Origin: Cyathus striatus
Lineage: Eukaryota; Basidiomycota; Agaricomycetes; Agaricales; Nidulariaceae
Assembly (NCBI GenBank): GCA_025738555.1
Contig: JAOVFP010000001.1
Span: 2,790,001-2,854,000 of the forward strand
Direction: 5' to 3'
DNA length: 64,000 nt
In this document: piece after piece, positions 10,909 to 21,070 of the stretch
Layout of the letters: every line of letters begins with the position of its first letter
Numbering within the stretch: the first letter of the stretch is position 1
Notes under the pieces: model-generated
Database searches by the model: none
What the model was told of the DNA's origin: nothing
What the model saw: only the letters and a program-made list of their open reading frames with translations
Translations under genes and position numbers: made by a program

Positions 10909-12029
10909 TTAGTGATAGCCTTGTTGGCCAATCTGGTCAGTCGATGGATGCGGAACGTGCCCGTTTTCTCCTGAGGGTCTATATCCTTCCATCCCATGAA
11001 CATTGCTTAGGCCTCCCAGTGCGCTTCCTGCACCGTCAATTCCAAGTCTACCAGCACCAATTCCACTCGGCTTGCATTTTCTACACCTCCGACATTACCT
11101 CCACCAATACCTCCCCCTGGACAGCTCCCAAATACGAATCCATCACCTCCAAGAATGCTTGGGTTGTCGTTCCAACTTGGAGCACTATACCTAGGATATC
11201 TTCCAGGGGATTGTCCTGAGTTTTTTCTGCTGTGATTGGCGTCGGTACCTCCTGCAGGTGCGTTGAAATTGGAACCGTAACCACCAGAACCAAATCCGGG
11301 CTCGGTGCCTGGATTTCCGCCGTATGAGTAGCGGGGAATGTTCAAACCAGCTAGTATAGAGTTGGTGTTCGTGTTCGGAACAGCTGCAGCTGCATTGCCG
11401 CTGGCATTACCAGAATGCTCGTGATGGCCGCCGCCACCAGCACCAGACCCGAAGGCCACCCACTCCATAGGCGATTCCAGGACCAGCACAATCTCTGTTG
11501 GTGCCAATACCATATCCGCCTGCAGAGCTTCCATTGGGAGTAGCATTCCCACCAGAACCAAAGCCTCCAGGGCCTGAAGACCCACCAGTCTTAGGACCAT
11601 AATTTTCAATCCCACTGTACCCACTGGGTCGAGTAAGCCCGGCATCATAGCCTGGTCACGAAGACGCGCCAACTCCGAAGGCACAGCAAGCATGTTAGAA
11701 GCATTAGCCTCCATGACAGAGTCTTCCTTACTGTCCTGCGTTAGATCCTCCATGCTGAGGGATGTCATATGGCTGTGACTCGGGCATTACAAGAACATAG
11801 CTCGTGCGTGAGTGCCTTCCTGATCCTAGCGGTAGCAATTATTAGAGGATACAACGTAGTAAATACCAGAAGAAAAGTTACCTTCGTCAACGTTTGGAGA
11901 CCATAGAATCTTGCTAGCCAAGTCTGCAGGGAAATTGATTCTGAAGGTTTCATAGTCCACTGCTTGTACGAAAGAAGGATCCAATGATACAGATGACGTG
12001 CGAAGAGCTATACGCATATGTTTGGACAT
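10909..12029 (-). pseudogene. AAA ATPase relic without an ATPase core (N-terminus joined to Gly-rich tail)
   Basis: On the minus strand, 12029-11890 reads INFPADLASKILWSPNVDE, matching the first exon of copy D, with the same intron position (about 11885-11828). Next comes SGRHS, matching exon 2 of D. After about 50 residues it jumps to the tail: GVGASS then a stop where D has Arg (CGA to TGA), frame-shifted Gly-rich repeats, then NIPRYSYGGNPG (about 11335), SGQSPGRYPRY, and LGGLSNVHGMEGY...HVPHPS ending in TAA at 10911-10909. Everything between, including Walker A and B, is missing. It lies tail to tail with copy B. It is either a dead internal deletion or, less likely, a short spliced Gly-rich protein. 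Confidence 0.8.
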
Positions 12030-12374
12030 ATAAAGCGAACCACTGTCGCGAGTTCGTCAGTTGTCAGAAAAAACTCGCTCTCACTGGCAGCTTCAGCTCG
12101 CCAGCGGCCAACAGCTCGTATAGAAACATTCAGGACCAATTCATTGCAGTATTGGTAACGAAATGGCATTAATATAATGATATCAAAATGATTTCGAGTA
12201 GCTAAGAAACAGTATAGGAGCTTCCTGAAGTTGAGTTGAAGTGCGGAAAACGGAGAATTAATGACTCCCCAAGAAGAGCGGTTGTGTTCACTGTCGGCGT
12301 TACGTTTTAAGGCCGGTCGTAAATGCGTAGCACGTGACTGTGACAGGCAACGAATCGCCCCAAACCAATCCCAA

Positions 12375-12845
12375 TTTCGTGGTTCCAAACGATATACAAG
12401 CTCCATACCGAGGATATCTCCCAGTGAATTGTCTTGGATTCCTAAATGCAAGCATTCTCAATCCAGAATCCAACGTCGTACGAGTATTGAGGAATGTTGA
12501 ACCTTGAAACGTTGAAAGAAGATGAACTTTAGTTCCTATTCGAGTTCGGAGAAGCCCTAGCCAGCTGCAATTGGCGTTTGCTTCGTTAGAAGGTTGATTG
12601 TGGCTGTTGCTGCTGATTTCTGACTCTAGGATGCCGCCTCCAGGACTAGGACCATATCTGTTGGCACCAACATGCCCACCAGTACAGTAACGTTCCCACT
12701 CGAAGGACCTTATTATTATCCACCAGCACCAAAAACATTCCCACCAGAACCATGGCTACCACTACCTGTACATCCACATGATTTGGGGCTGTAATTCCCG
12801 ATGACAGTGTACTCACCAGTTCCAGTGATACCAGCACCAAGCTTC
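12375..12845 (-). pseudogene. Second decayed AAA-family Gly-rich tail relic
   Basis: Minus-strand frames at 12842-12700 contain Gly-Tyr/Gly-Ser repeats (GAGITGTGEY, GSGSHGSGGN) broken by stops. Bases 12380-12440 align with the segment encoding SGQSPGRYPRYSAP in the neighbouring relic (about 11165-11220). There is no ATPase core. It is a more worn copy of the Gly-rich tail, in the same orientation as the relic at 10909-12029. Confidence 0.6.
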
Positions 12846-13089
12846 GTTCAGAAGAAGCTGCGCCGTCCAGTGGTGAACCTCACTCTGTCCAACCAGTCGA
12901 ACTGTTGGAGAAGGAACCTGGAGCTTCAACACGCGACGAGCGCGGCCAGAGGTTGACGTCAGAAGATGGATGTGGAGATGCAGAATGCTACTTGGTGTTG
13001 TCGATACGAAGGGAATGCAAATAGTAGGGGTAAGTTTCTCTTTCAGTTGATACTTTTCATAACTACTATCTAGTATAGGAGCGTTATGT

Positions 13090-14050
13090 GCTCATAGATG
13101 CCTGTACAGTATCCTGTTCGAATGATATCGTACTGGTGGCTATTAAGGATTGCTTAAGCGTTGATAGCCTGGAGGGATCCCCAATGATTATACACATCGA
13201 CTACGGGCCATCCGCGTCCGCCCACGACGCTCCTGAGCAAATACGCTATGCTCCCCCTCACGATAGATTGGATGATGGTCTGTCTGCTTTAACTGGTTTG
13301 GGAAGATGGTGTGATTTTCGGGTTAGCATCTTGGTAGCCCACAGGCTGTAGTCATGTCGCTGGAGATGCTTACAGGATGCGTTAGTGATGGCTCATCGTT
13401 ATGCGACCTACTAACATCCATCCGAAGCGAGAGCCCACAGAAATCGTTCGCTTTGCCAGAGACCACATTGGCGTTGAAAGCTAGCAGGGATGACCTAATT
13501 ATTCGACACCTCGACTACGAATCACCCGCGTCCGCTTATGAGGCTCCTCATCCGCTTAAACATGTACTCTCCGTACCTATACACCGTACAGAAACTTGTA
13601 CACTAAGGTCAGGAGCGCCTACATTCTCAGATACCTATAGGAATACGTTAGTTTTGGCTCATCGTTACCCAACCTACCGCCGTCTATCCGAAACGTGTTT
13701 CACCCAGAGCCAAGATAGCATCGATATTGAAAGCCAGTCATTCAACACCACGACTACGAGCCATTCGCGTCCGCTCATAATGGTTAAAATCGCCAAAGCA
13801 CGAACGTCCTGGAACTGACCGCACATTATCCGTCATCATACAGAAGCTTTTTCACTAAGGATTGGCGTGGTCACTAGCCTGGATGGTACGCTGGCCGATT
13901 TATTTGGCTTGGGACAATCTTGCGATTTGCAGGCAGTATTCGCCACCAGGCTATAAACGTGTTGCCCAACATCTATCCACAGCCAAAGCACGTATCAGCC
14001 GGCGATTATGCGTTCACCCAGAGCCAATAATCAAGTTTTGCATGACGTAG
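13090..14050. repeat. Degenerate long repeats of unknown origin
   Basis: Diverged direct repeats. 13274-13348 and 13881-13953 share gatggt, ttggg and a gcccaca/gccacca-aggct end, 607 bp apart. Motifs such as ctcgactacgaatcacccgcgtccgc (about 13505) recur at about 13198 and 13754. The string ggctcatcgtta recurs at about 13390 and 13655. Two open frames (13088-13351 and 13354-13818, plus strand) cover parts of it but match nothing I know and are probably by-products. Confidence 0.5.
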
Positions 14051-14228
14051 CATGACCCGCCACCTTCCTCGAGTGCGTAGACATTGTATGGGTCAGCTGT
14101 ATGGGTCAATTGAATATGTATCACTGTTAGACGAATATTGAAGTCTCTAGGTGGGAATACTAGGAAACAGTACTGGCGAGGAGAGTGGAGGCCACCTGCT
14201 AGGATGGGGGTCGGTTGCCGGGAGCTCA

Positions 14229-14263
14229 GCCACGACAAGGATGTAATGACATCCTGTCGTGGC
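14229..14263. repeat. 35-bp hairpin
   Basis: GCCACGACAAGGATGT and ACATCCTGTCGTGGC flank the 4-base loop AATG and pair along 15 bp with one bulged base. It is not followed by a T-run, and no element around it was identified. Confidence 0.75.
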
Positions 14264-14664
14264 CATACACCAGACTCCAAACCACCTATATAACATCCAA
14301 GTGCAACCAAACACTCAGCGCGCGATGTCAACCAAATGGCAACTCAAGATTGACTTCATGTAACGAGGTTTATGGTCTTGCGTATACATAGGCCATTAAA
14401 CGAGGTTCGTCCGCTTGGGCTTGTCGTTTTCCATGCTTGTGGGCTCAGATGGTGGGTTTTACCTCATTGCCGTATAAAGAGCTACGCCTATGAGTGGGTC
14501 TTCGTCAAAGTCAATACCTGGGTCCATGGTACCAAGAGTGTATGTCGGACACTAATTACAATACGTGTTGCTACATGTTGCTAGAATTAATTTGGAATTA
14601 ATAATACCGCACAGCACGTTAACAGGATGCACTGATTACTACATAGGCGGCCAATGCGCAATAA
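14264..14664. other. No gene recognised
   Basis: 3' flank of the copy 1 kinase. Short frames only, no repeat or motif noted. Confidence 0.5.
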
Positions 14665-17419
14665 CTAGGCGGGCTTAACCAATGTCAGCGTACTTAAGTA
14701 ACCAGGCGCAACAACCTGTTGTTCCATGATATGCAACACCGCCCCATGAATAAGATCGGCATCAGGTTCAACCGTAGTTTCAGATACGGCCCGAATATAT
14801 GCAATCTTAAGTAGCAACTTGATGAGAAGTTTACACCTCTCCCATGCTTTGCTAACATAATCATTGACTTTTATGCCAGGAAACAGAGAATTCAAGAAGG
14901 CATCTTTTCTTGCTGCGACGGATTCGCAACTGCCAGTGTACCAGCCGTCGATTATTTTTTTATTTTCTGATCTGATGCAAAACCATGTAAGCACCCATAT
15001 AAAGGATTCCACTTCATGACGGTAGAGCCGATGTCTACCGATCGAGGATAGAAGGTCGCGGGCCATGAAAGGTAAAGTACCAGTCCGCTCGCCGCTATGT
15101 CCTCTCACCACCTTTCCGTTTTTAAGAATACCATCGCGTACAAATGCAAGGTCCCAATCATTGAGAATCCCACATTTGTTCGCATCGTCCCACATGAGGT
15201 TCCAAACACTGATGTCGCCATGTTCGATGCCTGTTTTCCAGAGAGCGTAATGGCCTAAAACGAGTGAGTATTGGACTCCGTGTGGTCAACACTTATGAGA
15301 CTTACACTTGAAACAGTCAACCCAAGCTTTAACAAAATCTCTTTCATCCGAGATTTTACTCAAAGGAATGAGCTTGGGGAACAGAATAAATCGGAGGACG
15401 CGGGAATTAGGATTTTTTTGCACGGCTGGAACATTGAGAGAAGAAAGTATGTTGCTGGTTCTCGAAGGAGTCAAATCCTGCGATGCAATGAGGTGCGGTA
15501 AGTTCTTAACCAGTGACTGATCTGCGTTCGACTCTTTTAATCTTCTACAAGCTTCCTCAATAACATCCGCTTCGTTCAGCCGCATCTCTTCAGGCCAACA
15601 AGTCTTAATAACCAAATCCTTCCCTTTGAGCGATTCATTAGTATTAGGGTCTGTTGAATCGCTCCTTGCTGCGAGAATGCAAGTGGCTCTGCTCTTTATT
15701 GAAGACGTTGGGTGTGATAGTTGTTCGGTAATCTTAACCTCGACGTTTCCGAGCACTAGCGTTACCGATTTTAGTTTAACGTCCGCATTTGCCTTTTTAA
15801 ACATAGAAGGCGGAACAAGGGAAGGCTCTACCCCCCAATCAGCCAAATCGAATCGCTGGAAGGCAACCAGCAATGCAACGAAATAAGGCATGTCTTGATC
15901 AAGGTTTAGCCCGCTTGATTGAATTGTGTTTTGGCGATCAAACCACCACAGTGAAAGGATGCCATCTACAGATTGAGTGATGAGAACCTGCCAGAATGCC
16001 AATGAACTAGGTGCTCACCGACAATGAGAGGTACAATGGAGTGTAGACCATATGGACCTCGGCAGAGCATTTCACATCCGTAGATGGCACTCTGGGAACT
16101 GGGATTCCAACGTTTAATGTTTTGTGTATGCACTGAATGATTACCGGGTGATTCGCTCGATGAAGTATTGTCGGGAGTTGATGTAGTTGATGTAGTAGGC
16201 GAATCGTCAAGAGATGAGTTGGACGACGATTTGGTACCGGATGAATGGGTAGAAACCGACGAGATCTCATTGTAGTCACATCCCAAGACTTCTATACTCC
16301 CTTCAGGAAAATATTGAAGAGCGGATATCTTCATACATGAGTCCGGAGGAACTTCACGGTGAGCGCATTTGACTCGCTCCCATGTCATAAGAATGTCCGC
16401 CCATTCAAAGTTGTACCCTTTAGGGTCGGGTATACTGTGCAGAAGCTGCTTCGTAATGAAAATCAAACCAGGGCTGCATCGAGCAGAGCCCTTACATATC
16501 ATGGTATCGCATAGATGATTGACCTGTTGGAGGTTAAGATGAACCATTCTAGGCTGTAACTTGGATATAGGCTTGAGCATTGTAAATCTTTCCGCCTCTG
16601 CCTCTAGTTTCTCTAGTAGGTTGTTAACGAAATTTGTAAATGGACAATAGTCATCCGTTTCGTCCTGGCGTTCTGCCAGGCTGTATAGATTCAGAAATAG
16701 ATAACCCTTGAACGGCAATATATTTACTTACGATTTCATAAGGTCGTCTTGTATAAATTGTCTGAAATTATCCGTGTTGCAGAAACTGGTAGTACAGATA
16801 TCCACAACCTGCGTAAGCAAGGTTGCCTCGCTCGCGAAGTGGTCCACTACATGAATTGCAGTAGATTTATGGAGAAAAAACTTTAAAATCTGTTCAAAGT
16901 GGACTAAAATGCGATCGCTCTTCATGTAGATGTCGGCGTTCTTTCAACACTGCCATTAAGTAACAGAAGTTACAGAATGAGTAAGTAATTTGAAGTATGT
17001 TCTGTTCAACCTTGAGCAACGATGCTTACATGGTGAAAAGTAGTCTGTCCTGCGCTGCTTCAGATGTGTCCTTATCAATAGTTTAACTTGTAGAGTCTTG
17101 TGAGTGTGTTTACCGTTACCCGTCATTTGTCAAGTGCATCGACAGGATTAAGAATTTCGCTTGAAGTTCGCCATTGTTGACCAATTGTTGATAGTCAACC
17201 TGGTTTATGCCTGAAACAGTAGGCAAACCATCCACGTGATCGACGCGTTCGTCAGGGCTGATCGAGAACGCGATCGGGATCCTGATCCACTGCAGATACA
17301 GATTTCTTTGGGCGAGTTGGCGTGACGGGTTCCGCCTCGGGACGACCAGACCTCAATGCAGAGGGAGTGACCAAATCCATGGGGACATCAGGATTTTTTT
17401 TGGGCGTGACTAGTGGCAT
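14665..17419 (-). pseudogene. FunK1-type protein kinase, copy 1 (damaged)
   Basis: A paralogue of the kinase at 48917-52017, with the same exon order. Exons seen: 16925-16732, 16680-16019, about 15987-15310 and 15260-14665. The first-exon remnant begins with ATG at 17419 (MPLVTPKKNPDVPMDLVTPS). A 20-base loss near 17270, relative to copy 2, shifts the frame to an early stop, and the acidic stretch is gone. At the 16018-15988 intron the acceptor leaves one base too many, so the frame fails unless a weak donor is used. The kinase lobes are otherwise open: CRGPYGLHS, FVALLVAFQR, EHGDISVWNLMW (catalytic loop, HGD instead of HRD), NDWDLA (metal-binding Asp; DWD instead of DFG) and RTGTLPFMA. FunK1 kinases are expanded in multicellular basidiomycetes. 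Expression from the ATG at 16925 cannot be excluded. Confidence 0.75.
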
Positions 17420-17480
17420 GATACCAGTATAGAAATGAAAAGTTGATAATGAGGACTCAGGAGTACAATGTGAGGTTTAG

Positions 17481-17775
17481 TTAGGTACACTGAGAATGCA
17501 GTTGAGTAAGAATATGTTGTGTGTATACACTGGACTTTATAGTGATTTTTCTACAACTGTAGCCACTTACTTTCTTTACATTTGTGTACCTTACCAGATG
17601 GACAATGCCCTGTACACATTGCATCATGCCCACAAAGTATTTATCAAGAATATCAGAAAGACCATAGAACAATGTGAAATATTTAAAGATAATATAAGGA
17701 ACCCCAGATCTGAGTGACACGAGCTTGGTCCTTTCTCGACTTGAAGCTGACTCGTCTACCGGTGCACTACCACAT
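17481..17775. promoter_or_regulatory. Duplicated 5' flank of kinase copy 1 (with a conserved 73-codon frame)
   Basis: About 280 bp upstream of the kinase aligns base for base with 52073-52365 upstream of copy 2. A plus-strand frame (17496-17717) runs divergently from the kinase and stays open in both copies (YICVPY, DNALYTL, TIEQCE), and so does the opposite frame. Most differences are CpG in copy 2 against TpG or CpA here. It is probably the shared promoter/5' leader, or a small divergent gene. Confidence 0.65.
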
Positions 17776-19768
17776 CAGCAAATCTGTAGGCGCATTCTCA
17801 CGACGTTATGCGTCTTTTAAAGACCGAAACGCCGGGAATGTCACGAAAGTGGTCAACTTCGGCGTGTCATTTAACTCTAGGTCATTTGCGTTTAATGTAG
17901 TAGTTATCTTTGAGTTATCTTTAAATGTCAAGTTGGTCTTTTGAACATTACCCAAATGCATTCTTTCCTTACAAAAGGCGACCTGAAAGACATTTGAAAA
18001 ACACCTTGAAGCTCACTTAATTTGGTAGTAAATTGAAAATATGCATATATTTTATGCCATATATATACATGTACATTTATAGACTACTTTTACACATAAT
18101 AGTATGTACTACAAAATAATATAGAACTGACAGTAATGCAAAAAATCGAAACAACTCCTTCTACTATAGCCTCTATACTGCTAAACTGTACATCTGAAAC
18201 AAGAACTGTCACGAAATGCATTGGTCTTTAGAAATAGTGAAATAGTACTCACCCAAAAGCCACTGTGCTTCTTCTACTGCACAACAAAACCTCACCCTAC
18301 CAATACCTCACAGTCACCGAGCACATCCTGAGTGTTCAAATAGCCTGCTAAGCCAACTTGCTATTCCCAACGCAAGCCTAACATGATGAATATAGGGTTA
18401 GTGCAGAGAATTTATAACACAACATAAGAGCCAAACACAACTCTGTCTTGATAGATAGTAACATTGGCGTGGTGGGGGCAGGAGCGCTGAGGAGGGCAGT
18501 GAAAAAGGGGACGGCATGAGACAGGTTCAAACTTCGAGGACTTTCAGTTGAATTTGCTGATTGGCGGGACGGCTCGAGACTCAGATCCAAAAATTTGAAT
18601 TTAGTGAAATCGCCCTGGGCCAGTAGAATCCAGCGTGCTTGAGGCCCCAGTTGACCTGATCAGATGCTAGCCTCGGTAAGCAGGGTCAGGACGCTCGGCA
18701 TCTATCAACAATTAACTTGAAACGTTGAACGCCGCGATTCTGGGTATATGACAACATCTCACCATCCTTCAACTTCTCCCAGTGTTCAAGTTCTCTCTTC
18801 CCTCTAAGGTGTTACCAAACAACTTATTGAGTCTCAGTAGTAATTATGCTGTATGAGTTGTAGGATGTGCACATTGTAGATGTACTATAGCATACTAGCA
18901 AAATCTTGCTGCGGATAGGGATGGTATATACCACAAGGCTAGACATTGATATAGTTAGAAAATATTAGAATGCAGCAAAAGACGAGACGCAAACGGAACA
19001 CCAACTCAATGCAAATCCATGTTTCGAAGAGGCGAATGACAGAGAGAAAGTCAACGTTGATGACGGAAGAGAAAGACAACTCATAATACAAACGCAAACG
19101 TCACCTAACGTCACTTTGAAAGGTAATGTGCCGAATGTTCTCATGAATGCGCGTACAGATTTACTGATGCTAGCCATGGAAAACACTGCTTCACAAGATA
19201 TATGCACAAGGAAATCATGCACACAACCAGCAGGTACACTAAACCTTCTCCCGATATGCCTTACCAATGCATTACGCATATGCACAATGTACGCACCACA
19301 TCCACTAGAAGACAAAACTGCATATGGTGCAGCTGGTACACCATACACTATGATCCCATCGTTTCCGAGACTTACACTGTTTTTGCCATACGCCCCTCAC
19401 AACGCCTATACCGTCACATAAAACGACTCTAGACTATGGAGTCTACAAGGAGACTTCGAAGGGCCTAAGAGGACGACAACGAGGACAGCTTTTTCCACTT
19501 CAAGTTGCTCTTGACGTTCAGAATGTCATTCACCTCCTCCACTATGACACAAAAATAAAAAATCATGCGAAGCATTCAAACGCTCGACCTTGTCAATCAA
19601 ATATAAATTCTAGGACATTTAAACCAACTGCACGACGGTACTATACATGATACATCTGATACATCTTACAGACAAGAAAAGTTGTTCTTTGCAATATCGT
19701 AGGAAAATATTTCCGGATTTGGCATGTGTCACGTGGTGTCATAGTGGGGGAGACGAACGACAGTCAAC
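17776..19768. other. Intergenic, no gene recognised
   Basis: AT-rich around 17990-18120. Frames at 19348-18965 (minus, 127 codons) and 19116-19421 (plus, 101 codons) overlap each other and match nothing I know. The string cggtaagcagggtcagg near 18675 resembles part of a 5S rRNA by chance only. Confidence 0.5.
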
Positions 19769-21070
19769 GCAAATGAAAGCCCCCAAGTTCGTCACCGACG
19801 CTCAATCCGAATGTCGACGTCTTGGGTTGTATAATACCCATTCTCGAGAGCTCTTTTGTCCTCTATTACACTACTACAAATGCGGACAAGGCTTACTAAA
19901 ATGCCGCCGAGTCTGAGCTTGGTCTGAGCGTCGAGACAATAATCTACCCAGCATATGTGTATCATATGCATAAGGATACGCACACCACGGCTACCCAACA
20001 GAAATAAAACCAGGAGCATAAAATGAATCCCTCAACTACCCCCAGCGTCACCTCAATACCTCATACTACATGAAGTTGCTGCACCTGAGCCTTTTGACTC
20101 TAGGAATCACATCCGTGCACTCTCTTACAATAACAGATGATCCTACATCCATCCTGAACCACACCTTCGATTACATCATTGTTGGGGTGGAACAGCAGGT
20201 ACGTCCCATTCGCAGACTGCACACGCTTGTTTAACGACGCGAATAGGACTTACAATTGCCAACCGGTTGACTGAGGACAAACAGACCACTGTTCTAGTAG
20301 TCGAGGCAGGCGACGATCTAAGGAATGACACCAGAACCACGGATCCTGGATTGTAAGGCTGTTCAACTTTGTTCGTGTTGCGTGTCATCTAATATAAGTA
20401 TTGGACCAGGTACGCTGTTGCTGATTATACCAACATTTCTTGGGGGTATGTTACCACAAACCAGACTATAGGAGGAAAACAGCAAGTTATCAACGCGTAA
20501 GTGGCTTCTAGACTTGGAAGGCTTTTGTTCACGTTCACGTTCTTGTTCCAGAGGCAAGGTACTAGGAGGTAGCTCAGCCATCAATGGAATGCAGTGGTCA
20601 AGGGGTACCATAAGGCAATATGACGCGCTAGAAGAACTTGGTAACGAAGGATGGAACTTTAAGACGATGCAACAGTGAGTATTGACCATATTACATCTAT
20701 GCTCTCTCTTACAGCTCTCAGATACATGAAGAAAGCCGAACATTTCCATACTCCCAACGCAAACCAGACCTCACTCGGCGTCGGATTCAATATAACAGCA
20801 CATGGACAGAACGGGAACATCGATTCCGGTTTTCCTAATCCTTACCCTTGCCCTTCATGCAACCTATGGGACGCTTTGGTCAACTCCACCGCACAAATGT
20901 ACCCTGGACTTCGAGCTGACAATACAGTTGACCAGTGTGATGGAGATCCGCGAGGAGTGGAGCGACGCAGAATATTAGGAGTAGCAGCGCGCATGGGTTC
21001 ATTTTCTCGCTTGCTTCTGGAGATAGACCCAATCTTTACATTCTTACTGGACATCTTGCGACTAAGATAG
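19769..21070 (+). pseudogene. GMC oxidoreductase pseudogene, copy 1 (truncated)
   Basis: From about 19769 it parallels the promoter and first five exons of the intact GMC gene at 56328-58796. The ATG is at 20070, followed by the same signal peptide (MKLLHLSLLTLGITSVHS). One G is missing in the run at 20184-20187 (GGGG against GGGGG), which shifts the frame inside the FAD-binding GGGTAG motif. Near 20958 a 40-base deletion between two TGG triplets removes the segment after DGDPRGV and shifts the frame again. At about 21070 similarity ends inside exon 5 and AAA ATPase sequence begins. The substrate and C-terminal catalytic parts are absent. It cannot encode an active flavoenzyme. Confidence 0.92.

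Noticed and set aside
11007..11768. 253-codon minus open frame as a single gene
   Set aside because: The first half is an out-of-frame reading of the Gly-rich repeats (Val/Leu/Met-rich); only the second half is in the family frame, so it is part of a relic.
18601..18700. 5S rRNA-like string (ggtaagcagggtcagg)
   Set aside because: Only one short block resembles 5S rRNA; the rest of the roughly 120-nt gene, with its A and C boxes in order, is absent.
18965..19421. 127-codon minus and 101-codon plus open frames
   Set aside because: They overlap on opposite strands, have no motif or intron structure and no counterpart upstream of the GMC gene in block 2.
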